Part shown: positions 8,524 to 16,256 of the stretch, piece after piece
How positions within the stretch are numbered: position 1 is the stretch's first letter
Layout of the letters: each line of letters opens with the position of its first letter
Made by a program: the position numbers and the translations under genes
Assembly (NCBI GenBank): GCA_012728095.1
Contig: JAAYFU010000031.1
Span: 1 to 64,000 of the forward strand
DNA from: Clostridiaceae bacterium
GTDB lineage: Bacteria; Bacillota; Clostridia; DSM-8532
Length of the DNA: 64,000 nucleotides
Direction of reading: 5' to 3'
Notes under the pieces: model-generated
Database searches by the model: none
The model's input: only the letters and a program-made list of their open reading frames with translations
Told to the model about the DNA's origin: nothing

Positions 8524-9517
8524 CAAGTTGAAAGAAATAATCAAGGATGAATCGAACAGATTTTTCTCCGACTTTAACAATCAAAAAATGAGTAATGCTG
8601 TCTTTTACAGAATAAGAAATCATCATAAAAAGAGCAGGAGGAAGCTTGCGAAATCCGATATTGGTTTTAATTATGCCGTGGTATCAAGGATTTCAGTGAT
8701 CCTGGCATGCTTTGTCCTTTTAATTACTTCTGCTTTCTTATTAAGAAATAAAGCGCTTTATGAAAACGACAAGAATGAAATGATAGGAGAACCTGTTTCC
8801 CAGCAAAGAATAAACTTCAGCGATTCAGGTTTTGAAGATAACTGGATTACCTTTTTCAAGATAAACAAACCGGATAAAGTACCGCAGAATAATTTGCTTG
8901 CCGTATTATGGGAAACCGGGAAAAACGGTGATTATCAAATGGCATACAGCAGTATGTTCGAAAACAGCAGTAAGCCGGAACTGGTCAGAATAATTGATTT
9001 CGACAATGAACAGCCGTCAATGATGGTTATTTCGACCAAAAACCCCGAAAAGCAGTTTATTCATTACAGGGTAATAGGATATTCGGACAGCAAGATTATC
9101 GCCTTCATGGAACAGGATTATGTAACGGGGGGTGAAATCTCGATTATTGACGGAGTAATAAAAGAAACCCGCCTTATGCCTGACGCCGGTCTTGATAAAA
9201 ATTCAGACGGTCATTTGCATAAAGTGGTTACATATTATATACCTTATCAAATAAATAAAACGGGAGACATCTTTACAACTGTGCAAAATCTTATAATAAA
9301 TAAAGGTGATTATATTGCGGTTATGGGTAATGAGAACACTCCCGTGGAAACATTGAATTCAGACCTTCTTATTGATTGGAAGCCGGAAAATGAACTTATT
9401 AATTACAATATGAACACAAAATACTTCCGAACCGAAAACGCCGGACAGGAGGAAATATATATCCGGCCGTTGAACAGTAGCGGACAGGGCCGGAAAATCT
9501 CCGTTCTGATACAATAG
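8516..9517 (+). CDS. Probable anti-sigma factor, single-span membrane protein
   Basis: 333 residues. A cytoplasmic N-terminal segment (1-50, rich in Lys and Arg) precedes one membrane helix at about 54-76 (VVSRISVILACFVLLITSAFLL) and a large extracellular domain of 255 residues. No zinc-binding HxxxCxxC anti-sigma motif is visible. The assignment rests on topology and the 8-nt overlap with the ECF sigma gene. The outer domain has a repeated ITFFKINKP / EQPSMMVIS type of beta-rich sequence and no catalytic motif I recognise, so it may be a sensor. The 3' end faces coaW across a dispersed repeat. Confidence 0.6.
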   Translation: MNDKLKEIIKDESNRFFSDFNNQKMSNAVFYRIRNHHKKSRRKLAKSDIGFNYAVVSRISVILACFVLLITSAFLLRNKALYENDKNEMIGEPVSQQRINFSDSGFEDNWITFFKINKPDKVPQNNLLAVLWETGKNGDYQMAYSSMFENSSKPELVRIIDFDNEQPSMMVISTKNPEKQFIHYRVIGYSDSKIIAFMEQDYVTGGEISIIDGVIKETRLMPDAGLDKNSDGHLHKVVTYYIPYQINKTGDIFTTVQNLIINKGDYIAVMGNENTPVETLNSDLLIDWKPENELINYNMNTKYFRTENAGQEEIYIRPLNSSGQGRKISVLIQ

Positions 9518-9569
9518 CTCAAATAAGGCGGGCGGTTTATCCCAATCATAAACCTTACGCCCAACTTCC

Positions 9570-9652
9570 GGTGTCATCCTGAACGAAACGAAGTGGAGTG
9601 AAGGATCTTTTATGTTAACACTAAGATTCTTCGCGACGCTCAGAATGACACC
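9570..9652. repeat. Dispersed palindromic repeat, copy 1
   Basis: Starts GGTGTCATCCTGAACG and ends CTCAGAATGACACC, so the outer arms GGTGTCAT/ATGACACC are inverted repeats. Inside are GAAGTGGAGTGAAGGATCTT and AAGATTCTTCGC, which also pair. The element lies exactly between two convergent genes. The same core occurs at about 17.3, 27.2, 50.1, 55.8 and 61.56 kb. Confidence 0.85.
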
Positions 9653-9660
9653 ATATTTAA

Positions 9661-10497
9661 TTATATCTCTCTAGTCTTTGCTCCCGGGGTAACCATAGCG
9701 GCTCCGGCCGCAGTGGCAAACTCGGCATGATCCGGTATATGAAAAACCACTCCGAATAATTTGGTCAGCTCATCGAATATTTTTCTTGCCTGCGGCACGT
9801 TTGCCAGATTGCCTGTAAGTACCACATCTTTAACTTTTTCGTTTCTGGAAGCAAATACTGCCATCATGCCGATAGTCTGAAATACGAGATTGATGATTCC
9901 CAAGGCAATATCGGCATTTGTGGCGCGATCGATTATTTTCCCGAAATTTGACGCGGTGGTTTCCCCCGTCAATTCACCGACATTGTCATGGGAAATGTCG
10001 GCTATCGTAAGATCAACATGTTTTAAATCTCCGCCCTTAGCCATATCAATAATATCATTGAAATTCCTTACATTCAGCATGCGGCTGGAAAGTCCCAGCA
10101 GAGTGCCTCCGCCTACTCCTGTGCCTCCAATATGATATGCCTTATCCTTATCAGCCATTACATAGGCAGTACCCGTTCCCATGCTTACTATTATCGCCCT
10201 TTCCAATCTGCTCAGGAACAGTCCTCCCATGCCTATAGCCAGAAATTCGTCCACCTTGTATGTCGGAATCCCGAATATTCTCTCCTCAATAAATGTCGCT
10301 CCCACTCCGGTTATCATTATTCTGCCGATATCGTCAAGCTGCAGCTTATTCTCATTCAAAAACCTGCCGAAAGCGCCATATACTGATGAAACAGGATCAT
10401 TAGCCTTTACCAGGAGGGGACTGGACAATTCTTTCTGATCATAACCGACAATTTTGGTAGTGCTGCCTCCGACATCGATCCCAATAATTTTACTCAC
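9661..10497 (-). CDS. coaW: Type II pantothenate kinase
   Basis: 278 residues of the actin-like (ASKHA) fold. It phosphorylates pantothenate with ATP, the first step of coenzyme A synthesis. It shows the phosphate-1 motif GIDVGGSTTK at 5-14, ITGVGAT, the phosphate-2 region VSMGTGTAYVM, the family stretch GGTGVGGGTLLGLS and a late glycine motif LTGNL. This matches staphylococcal-type CoaW rather than CoaA or CoaX. The start is GTG with GGAG upstream. It lies 17 nt after a pantothenate-type ECF S component on the same strand, so uptake and phosphorylation are paired. Confidence 0.9.
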   Translation of the reverse strand: MSKIIGIDVGGSTTKIVGYDQKELSSPLLVKANDPVSSVYGAFGRFLNENKLQLDDIGRIMITGVGATFIEERIFGIPTYKVDEFLAIGMGGLFLSRLERAIIVSMGTGTAYVMADKDKAYHIGGTGVGGGTLLGLSSRMLNVRNFNDIIDMAKGGDLKHVDLTIADISHDNVGELTGETTASNFGKIIDRATNADIALGIINLVFQTIGMMAVFASRNEKVKDVVLTGNLANVPQARKIFDELTKLFGVVFHIPDHAEFATAAGAAMVTPGAKTREI

Positions 10498-10514
10498 AAT
10501 TATTCAACTCCAAA

Positions 10515-11111
10515 CTACATTTTTTGAGTCTTTGCATAGCGAAAATAAGCCGACGCGACAGGCATGGTGATAAGTCCGCTGACTATAGCCTCAGCTATCG
10601 CATTTGTGGTAAATACCGATAACACAATCGCGCCAAAGGGCATCCCCGCTTTTTCAACCAATTCTTTTGCATAAACCAGGTAAAGCATCAAAAAAACCAA
10701 TGCCGTATTTGTAAGGCTTCCTGCAATACCCCCGATAAAAGTACTTACAGCGTTGTTGACAGGCTGTTTTTTTATCAGTCTGGCCAGGCCGGCATAAATT
10801 AAATATGCCGCGACCCCTATAAACATCCTTGGCAGAACTGAAATAAGGGGATTCATAAAGAATGGATCAAGAATGGTTACAGGCCGTGTAAGAGCATGTA
10901 TCCACCCGACGATTCCCAGTGCGGTTCCCATAATGAAACCGGCTGCCGGTCCTAATACAATACCTGTGATTATGGTGGGGATGTGAATGATTGTTGCGCT
11001 GATTGCCCCTAGCGGAATCATTCCTAAGGGCGTCATGTCCATGATGATTGTAATGCCAAGCATCAGTCCCAGAAATGCAAGGCTTCTCGGATTTTTAAAC
11101 AGTTTTTTCAT
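10515..11111 (-). CDS. ECF transporter S component, pantothenate type
   Basis: 198-residue membrane protein with about six helices that captures a vitamin and works with the shared energizing module (EcfA-EcfT). The sequence MDMTPLGMIPLGAISATIIHIPTIITGIVLGPAAG and the later DPFFMNPLISVLPRMFIG are typical of the COG4684/PanT group. The start is taken at MKKLFKNP because GGAGGT lies 5 nt upstream; the six extra residues on the ORF track include the Shine-Dalgarno site. Pairing with coaW supports pantothenate as the ligand, which remains inference. The energizing module is encoded at 53-55.6 kb in this window. Confidence 0.85.
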   Translation of the reverse strand: MKKLFKNPRSLAFLGLMLGITIIMDMTPLGMIPLGAISATIIHIPTIITGIVLGPAAGFIMGTALGIVGWIHALTRPVTILDPFFMNPLISVLPRMFIGVAAYLIYAGLARLIKKQPVNNAVSTFIGGIAGSLTNTALVFLMLYLVYAKELVEKAGMPFGAIVLSVFTTNAIAEAIVSGLITMPVASAYFRYAKTQKM

Positions 11112-11426
11112 TTTTACCTCCGTTCTCATTCCCTCATGGGGATATGATTCGAAATTGTGTTTTTATTATATTTTGTCCGGCTTAGTGAAAATACCGGCAC
11201 GATTAATATAGCATAATAACAAACTTGAAAACAATAACACATGATGACTGAAAATGCCTTTTTGCGCCGTCATTTTTTGTTAATTATATATTAGATAATT
11301 CTTAAATCAATAGTTAAAATAAAATATGTCAGCAAGGACATTGCGCAATTAAAATATTTGTTGTATTTCCACGATATTGAACGAAATATATGATAAAATA
11401 GAGAAAAACAACTAAGGTGATTAGTT
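11112..11426. promoter_or_regulatory. Divergent promoter region, pantothenate genes / lipid kinase
   Basis: A gap of 315 bp without a gene. On the minus strand TTGTTT (11229-11234), an 18-nt spacer and TATATT (11205-11210) form a likely sigma-A promoter for the pantothenate operon, giving a leader of about 90 nt. AAGGTGA at 11414-11420 is the ribosome site of the plus-strand lipid kinase. A TGATAAAAT box sits shortly before it without a convincing -35 element. No riboswitch signature was seen. Confidence 0.55.
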
Positions 11427-12320
11427 TTGCTTCATGTTTTTATAATCAATCCTGTTGCCGGCAAAGGCCGTTCCCTGCAAATGGTTGAGGTTATAAGGCG
11501 CCGGTTTGAGGATTTTATTGATTCATTTAAGATTTACATAACAGAAAGACCGGGACATGCAACAGAAATTGCCCGGAATATTGCAGCCACCGGCGATGCT
11601 GTCAGAGTATACTCGGTCGGAGGAGACGGCACCCTTAACGAAGTCGTTAACGGAATAGCAGGTTTCCATAATGTCGAGCTTGGTATAATACCTTGCGGGT
11701 CCGGCAATGATGTGGCACGTCATCTTTATTCTGTGCTTGATCCTGTGAAACTTATCATAGAATTGCCTTTATCAGCTTCAACAGTCACAGATTTAGGCAG
11801 GCTCAACGAAAAATATTTTATTAACATCGCATCGGTAGGCTTTGACGCTGAGGTTACCTTGAACAGTCGGTATTTTAAGAGGTTTCCGTGTGTAACGGGT
11901 TCAATGTCCTATATTTGGGCCGTTTTAGCGACTTTGATAAAGTGCAGAAAGTATAAGCTTAAAATTAAACTGGATGATAAAGCGCCAATTGAGAAAGAGT
12001 TATTATTGGCTATCTTCGCCAACGGTTCCTACTATGGAGGAGGCATGAAGGCCGCTCCCAGCGCTGAAATGGATGACGGAAAAATTGATTTTTATTTGAT
12101 AGATTCGCTTCCCCGCCGGAAGATTCTGAAATTTTTCCCTCTGTTTCAAAGGGGAGAACATGAAAGTATGAAAGAAGTAAGCCTGTCAAAAGGAACAAAG
12201 GCAACAGTGGAAAGTGACGAACCTTTCGCCGTCAATATTGACGGCGAAACAAGCCTTGAAACACACATAACCGTTGAATTGCTTCCCAGATATATAAAAG
12301 TGCTTATTCCACGGGAATAA
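11427..12320 (+). CDS. Diacylglycerol/lipid kinase family protein (DagK/YegS type)
   Basis: 297 residues. It phosphorylates a lipid such as diacylglycerol or undecaprenol at the inner membrane face. The N-terminal catalytic domain shows INPVAGKGRS, the nucleotide-binding GGDGTLNEVVNGI near 70-82 and PCGSGNDVARHL. The C-terminal beta domain contains the FANGSYYGGGMKAAPSAEMDDG stretch of the DagK family. The start is TTG, 6 nt after AAGGTGA; the next in-frame ATG would delete the essential first strand. The 3' end overlaps the convergent cysQ gene by 17 nt, so the two mRNAs are antisense at their ends. Confidence 0.9.
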   Translation: MLHVFIINPVAGKGRSLQMVEVIRRRFEDFIDSFKIYITERPGHATEIARNIAATGDAVRVYSVGGDGTLNEVVNGIAGFHNVELGIIPCGSGNDVARHLYSVLDPVKLIIELPLSASTVTDLGRLNEKYFINIASVGFDAEVTLNSRYFKRFPCVTGSMSYIWAVLATLIKCRKYKLKIKLDDKAPIEKELLLAIFANGSYYGGGMKAAPSAEMDDGKIDFYLIDSLPRRKILKFFPLFQRGEHESMKEVSLSKGTKATVESDEPFAVNIDGETSLETHITVELLPRYIKVLIPRE

Positions 12321-13089
12321 TAAGTTTATTCTTTTCGTTGTTGAGCAAATAAAAGCCCTGAGGATTTTCGGGGTTTTTCTTGTTATAGGTAAAAGGTTTT
12401 CCGTCCATCCCCGAAAAAATCCCTCCTGCTTCCCTTACTATTATTTCCATAGCTGCCGTATCCCATTCCATGGTACGCCCGAACCTGTAATAAGCCTCAA
12501 CATCGCCCCTGGCAAGAAGACATCCCTTATATGCGCTGCCTGCTACTATAACGTTTTTTATGTTATTTATCTCAATTAGCTTATCCAATAGCTCGGAATG
12601 ATGGGTTCGGCTCCTGGCCAGCCTGATATCGCCTGTCCTTTCTGATACATGTAGGCGTTTCTCCTGGCCGTTTATTAGGGAAAATGCTCCTTTCCCTTTC
12701 CAACCATAGTAGAGTTCCTTATAAACAGGCACATATATAACCCCTCCAATTGGCTTTCCCCATTCAGTAAAGGCAATGTTCACCGTGAACTCATCATTCC
12801 CCCTGATGAACTCTCTGGTGCCGTCAAGCGGGTCTATTATAAAGCAGTATCTTTTATCAAGCCTTGAGAGGTCATCAGCCGATTCCTCGGCCAGGATTCC
12901 CATTTCGGGAAAGGCTTTGTTAAGTCCGCTTATAATGAGTTCATTGGCTGTTTTGTCAGCTTTGGTTACCGGGGTTCTGTCCCCTTTGTATTCTATCGGG
13001 ATTTCTTTCTTATAATGCTTTAGTATCTCTTCTCCCGCAGTAACGGACAGTTTCTTTATTGTTTCAAGTACATGATCTGAATCTACCAA
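12304..13089 (-). CDS. cysQ: 3'(2'),5'-bisphosphate nucleotidase / inositol monophosphatase family
   Basis: 261 residues of the Li-sensitive, Mg-dependent phosphatase fold. Metal ligands are visible: the Glu pair in GILAEESADD (near 66-75), the DPLDGTREF motif at about 86-94 and WDTAAMEI with the last Asp near 214. GTREF (rather than GTxNF) points to the CysQ branch, which removes 3'-phosphoadenosine phosphate left by sulfate activation. An inositol phosphatase cannot be excluded. It is 12 nt downstream of the DUF3343 gene and closes an operon with an amino acid importer, in keeping with sulfur metabolism. Confidence 0.85.
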   Translation of the reverse strand: MVDSDHVLETIKKLSVTAGEEILKHYKKEIPIEYKGDRTPVTKADKTANELIISGLNKAFPEMGILAEESADDLSRLDKRYCFIIDPLDGTREFIRGNDEFTVNIAFTEWGKPIGGVIYVPVYKELYYGWKGKGAFSLINGQEKRLHVSERTGDIRLARSRTHHSELLDKLIEINNIKNVIVAGSAYKGCLLARGDVEAYYRFGRTMEWDTAAMEIIVREAGGIFSGMDGKPFTYNKKNPENPQGFYLLNNEKNKLIIPVE

Positions 13090-13100
13090 GCCTTCATCTC

Positions 13101-13358
13101 CTATACGATTCTTATGTATTTTTTGCGGCCATTACGTTGTTCTATTCTATATACCTCTTTTACCTGGAAACCATGGGCTGCGCTTACGCTGAGCACCTGG
13201 TTCAAATACTGCTCAGGAAACAGGAGGCAGTAGCCGCATCCGGTCTTAGTAACCTTGCAGGGAGTTGAGATGACCTGAAAGATAATACCTTTTTGCTCAA
13301 ACACCCGGCATATTCTGTAAGCATAATTCCCGGAATCATAAAGTGCTATACAATCCAC
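13101..13358 (-). CDS. DUF3343 protein, putative Se/S carrier-like
   Basis: 85 residues from the GTG start I prefer. The ORF track begins six codons earlier at a TTG without a clear ribosome site, whereas family members begin close to DCIALYDS. The small alpha-beta protein carries the paired Cys pattern STPCKVTKTGCGYCLLF, which fits PF11823, a family proposed to carry sulfur or selenium. One Cys lies before a TxTGCGYC loop, resembling a persulfide site. The assignment is from the motif only. It sits between an amino acid ABC importer and CysQ on the same strand, so a role with cyst(e)ine-derived sulfur is an inference from context. Confidence 0.7.
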   Translation of the reverse strand: MDCIALYDSGNYAYRICRVFEQKGIIFQVISTPCKVTKTGCGYCLLFPEQYLNQVLSVSAAHGFQVKEVYRIEQRNGRKKYIRIV

Positions 13359-13450
13359 AGTTTCTACCTGTAACAAGTATGTTCATAGTATATGCTATTC
13401 TTCATACCACGAAGGTGTCACAAAGTGCCGGTAAGGAAAAACACAGCGTT

Positions 13451-14239
13451 TTATCTGCCTTCATTGTATCGGGCCAGGAACTGCCTGGTTCGCTCTTCTT
13501 TGGGGTTATCAAACACTTCCTCGGGCGTTCCCTGCTCCACAATTACACCGTCATCCATAAATATGATCCTATCGGCAACATCCCTGGCAAAACTCATTTC
13601 ATGAGTTACGATAATCATAGTTGTGTTTCGCTCTGCCAAGTTCCGGATAACTTTCAGCACTTCACCCGTAAGTTCAGGGTCTAAAGCGGAGGTAGGCTCA
13701 TCGAAACACAAAATATCAGGATTTAATGCCAGAGCGCGGGCAATGGCTACCCGCTGCTGCTGTCCGCCGGATATCTGATGAGGGTAAAAATTAAGCTTAT
13801 CCGAAAGTCCCACCTGGGCCAGAAGCCTTTTTCCGTTTTCCTGTATCTCTTCCATAACAGCCTTTTTATTCTTTTTATAATCCGGCCTCTCTTTTGCAAG
13901 AAGTTCCGCTGCCAGTGTTACGTTCTTCAGAACCGTATACTGGGGAAACAGGTTAAAATTCTGAAAAACCAGTCCGAAATGGAGGCGTTTTTTACGTACC
14001 TCGCTCTCCTTCTGTGTACTGGGGTCCATTGCATCAAAAATAACCTTATCATTTACAATAATAGTTCCTTTATCGGGTTTCTCCAAAAAATTCAGGCAAC
14101 GCAGCAATGTGGTTTTTCCACTGCCGGAAGAACCGATTATTGCCAGTGCCTCGCCTTTTTCCAATGAAAAATTAATCCCATGCAATACCCGAAGGGAATC
14201 AAAACGCTTTTCCAAATCTCTTACTTCCAGAACCGCCAT
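13451..14239 (-). CDS. Polar amino acid ABC transporter ATP-binding protein
   Basis: 262-residue cytoplasmic ATPase of the GlnQ/TcyC group (PAAT). It shows Walker [10 protein letters not shown] near 36-44, signature [15 protein letters not shown], Walker [16 protein letters not shown], switch His in [11 protein letters not shown], and [11 protein letters not shown], the tail signature of this group. The segment at 65-115 is longer than in GlnQ (an insert with [25 protein letters not shown] preceded by PSTQKESEV). It lies 15 nt after its permease gene. Confidence 0.93.
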   Translation of the reverse strand: MAVLEVRDLEKRFDSLRVLHGINFSLEKGEALAIIGSSGSGKTTLLRCLNFLEKPDKGTIIVNDKVIFDAMDPSTQKESEVRKKRLHFGLVFQNFNLFPQYTVLKNVTLAAELLAKERPDYKKNKKAVMEEIQENGKRLLAQVGLSDKLNFYPHQISGGQQQRVAIARALALNPDILCFDEPTSALDPELTGEVLKVIRNLAERNTTMIIVTHEMSFARDVADRIIFMDDGVIVEQGTPEEVFDNPKEERTRQFLARYNEGR

Positions 14240-14254
14240 TAAAAGCCCCCACCT

Positions 14255-14917
14255 TTATGCACGAAAATAGCTTAGTTTCTTTTCCAGGTAGTCAAACAAC
14301 ACTGTCAATACCCCTATGAAAACAAGGAAATAAATGCCTGTGGCGAAAAGCGGCCAAATAAGCCCTTTGCTGCTGTACTCTCCTGCCATCATGATGATTT
14401 CCTTATTGGCAATGATGCGGGCAAGAGAGGTATCCTTGACCAGTGTCATTACCTCATTCCCAACAGGCGGAATAATCCGCTTAATTACCTGAAGAAGCGT
14501 TACCTTGAAGAAAATCTGCCCCTTTGTCATTCCCAATACCTGCCCGGCTTCATATTGTCCTTTCGGTATGCTTTCAATACCGCCCCGATAAATCTCGGAA
14601 AAGTAGCAGGCATAATTAATGACAAAAGCTACTGTTGCGGCTGCGAAACGTCCTGCATCGCCATTCGGCCAGGAAAAAGACATACCTATAAGACCCGGTC
14701 CGAAAAAAATAATAATAAGCTGCAGCATCAGCGGTGTTCCGCGGATAACCCAAACAAAAGTCCGCATCAGCCAGCGAAGCGGCTTAAATCGGCACATGGA
14801 TCCAAATGCAATCAACAGTCCAAGGGGCAGCGAAAATAATAATGTTAAAACAAAGAGTCTGCAATTTATTAAGAAGCTCTCCGACAGGCGGCTGATAATC
14901 ACCGAAATCTGATTCAT
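14255..14917 (-). CDS. Polar amino acid ABC transporter permease
   Basis: 220 residues with five to six membrane helices (about 14-36, 52-75, 85-105, 150-165, 185-210). The HisM/GlnP signature is present: TFVWVIRGTPLMLQLIIIFFG followed by the coupling motif EIYRGGIESIPKGQYEAGQVLGM. This segment docks on the ATPase. The gene is second in the operon after the binding protein, separated from it by 96 nt. Confidence 0.93.
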   Translation of the reverse strand: MNQISVIISRLSESFLINCRLFVLTLLFSLPLGLLIAFGSMCRFKPLRWLMRTFVWVIRGTPLMLQLIIIFFGPGLIGMSFSWPNGDAGRFAAATVAFVINYACYFSEIYRGGIESIPKGQYEAGQVLGMTKGQIFFKVTLLQVIKRIIPPVGNEVMTLVKDTSLARIIANKEIIMMAGEYSSKGLIWPLFATGIYFLVFIGVLTVLFDYLEKKLSYFRA

Positions 14918-15013
14918 ATTTCGTTACCTCATTATGAATACACTATAGATACAATGAGGCAGAGCTTTTTCACTCTGCCCCTTCTAAAATCAAACATAAA
15001 TATTGTACATATT

Positions 15014-15811
15014 TTACTCTGACAATTCCAGTCCGTATTTTTCGGCTAATTTGCCCATAGTACCGTCGGCAACCATTTCATCAAAAATCTTGTTGACTTC
15101 TGCACAAATATCTGAACCTTTCCGGAATGCAACTCCATAATCCTCTTCTGCCAGGTAATCAACAATCTTTATATCCTCATAGTTGGTACCTTTACCGGTC
15201 ATGGTCTTGGCCAGAGTCAGGTCCAAAACCGCCGCGTCCGCAGTTCCTGCTTTTACTTCCATCAAGCATTCTGTCTGAAGGGTCTTGGGAACATAATTTG
15301 CCTGTTTCAAATTTTCGTCTTCCTTAACAACATCTTCCCCGGCGGAACCCTGTTCGGCAACTACTGTCTTGCCTATCAGGGATGCTGTGCCCTCATAGGC
15401 TGTGCCTTCCTTCACCAGGACCACCTGGGCATTCTTTACATAAGGTTTTGTTATTTCCATGGTGGCCTTTCGTTCATCATTGATCGTCAGACCGTTCCAT
15501 ATACAGTCAATTGACTTGGCATTCAACTCAACCTCTTTTGTATCCCAGTTTATCTCAACAAATTCCGGCTTCAGACCGAGTTTTTCACAGACAATAATGG
15601 CCAGTTCCGTATCAAAGCCTGTAAATTCGCCATTCTCATCCGTATAGTTCATGGGAGCATAAACAGTATAGCCAATTATAAGTTTGCCGTTTGCCTTAAC
15701 ATAAGCAAGGTCACTGTCGCCTGCATTGGTACTGGTTTTTTGCGCCCTGCTGCAGGCTGCAAAAGAAATAACCATTGTTAATATCAAAAGTATTGACAAT
15801 AATTTTTTCAT
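15014..15811 (-). CDS. Amino acid ABC transporter substrate-binding lipoprotein
   Basis: 265 residues. MKKLLSILLILTMVISFAAC is a lipoprotein signal with the modified Cys at 20. The mature SBP_bac_3 domain shows GKLIIGYTVYAPMNYTDENGEFTGFDTELA (the amino acid-binding N-terminal motif), WNGLTINDERK and the C-terminal DEMVADGTMGKLAEKYG. The acidic/aromatic pocket would suit a polar amino acid; cystine is plausible given the downstream DUF3343 and cysQ, but it is not proven. ATG 15811 is chosen because GGAGG precedes it; the TTG on the ORF track lies next to that site. Confidence 0.92.
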   Translation of the reverse strand: MKKLLSILLILTMVISFAACSRAQKTSTNAGDSDLAYVKANGKLIIGYTVYAPMNYTDENGEFTGFDTELAIIVCEKLGLKPEFVEINWDTKEVELNAKSIDCIWNGLTINDERKATMEITKPYVKNAQVVLVKEGTAYEGTASLIGKTVVAEQGSAGEDVVKEDENLKQANYVPKTLQTECLMEVKAGTADAAVLDLTLAKTMTGKGTNYEDIKIVDYLAEEDYGVAFRKGSDICAEVNKIFDEMVADGTMGKLAEKYGLELSE

Positions 15812-15826
15812 TTTCTTATCCTCCAA

Positions 15827-15876
15827 TTTAACGCATTAAACAAATAATATTATATCACGTTAAAGAGATAAAGCAA
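15827..15876 (-). promoter_or_regulatory. Promoter and possible operator of the amino acid importer operon
   Basis: Minus-strand boxes TTGCTT (15871-15876) and TATAAT (15849-15854) are 16 nt apart. Two 7-bp arms, TTTAACG at 15858-15864 (minus reading) inside the spacer and CGTTAAA at 15827-15833 just after the start point, are perfect inverted repeats flanking the -10 box. This is a good site for a repressor that blocks RNA polymerase. The operator role is inferred. Confidence 0.6.
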
Positions 15877-15918
15877 TAAGGCATAGTATAAAACTTTTAA
15901 CGAAAAAAGCCGGTCTCC

Positions 15919-15948
15919 TTGACATGGTTTATCTCAGTGTCGTATAAT
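15919..15948 (+). promoter_or_regulatory. Consensus promoter of the tRNA-Arg gene
   Basis: TTGACA (15919-15924) and TATAAT (15943-15948) with an 18-nt spacer, about 45 bp before the tRNA. Both boxes are perfect. Confidence 0.85.
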
Positions 15949-15993
15949 ATCAAGTGCGCAATTGCCGGGCATTTATGTATAAATAAGCTATAT

Positions 15994-16070
15994 GCGCCCG
16001 TAGCTCAGCAGGATAGAGCACAAGTTTCCTAAACTTGGTGTCGCACGTTCGAATCGTGTCGGGCGTACCA
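15994..16070 (+). tRNA. tRNA-Arg (anticodon CCT)
   Basis: 77-nt cloverleaf: acceptor GCGCCCG paired with CGGGCGT (one G-T at the end), D arm GCTC..GAGC, anticodon stem CAAGT/ACTTG around loop TTCCTAA, T arm GCACG-TTCGAAT-CGTGT, and an encoded ACCA end. The anticodon CCT decodes AGG. It has its own consensus promoter and terminator, so it is a single-gene unit. Confidence 0.96.
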
Positions 16071-16101
16071 GGGTTTCAAAGCTTTTTGAAACCCTTTTTT
16101 T
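16071..16101 (+). terminator. Intrinsic terminator of tRNA-Arg
   Basis: GGGTTTCAAA-GCTT-TTTGAAACCC, a perfect 10-bp stem directly after the CCA end, followed by seven T residues. Confidence 0.93.
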
Positions 16102-16256
16102 ATGTCCATGCTGCGCTTCAAGTCGCGCGGCAGCCGCCTGATAACCGCTGAAATAAATTGAAATATATAAAGCTGTCATATAAAATGTAATAGAAAACTA
16201 CTGATTAGTTATTAATTTTATTTACCGGATATTAACCCGAGAGGAGACTGAATACA

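Noticed and set aside
9570-9652. Insertion sequence end or IS remnant
   Set aside because: No transposase fragment is visible next to any copy; kept as a repeat only.
15959-16070. Integration site (att) of a mobile element at the tRNA-Arg
   Set aside because: No integrase nearby and no direct repeat of the tRNA 3' end was seen in the window.
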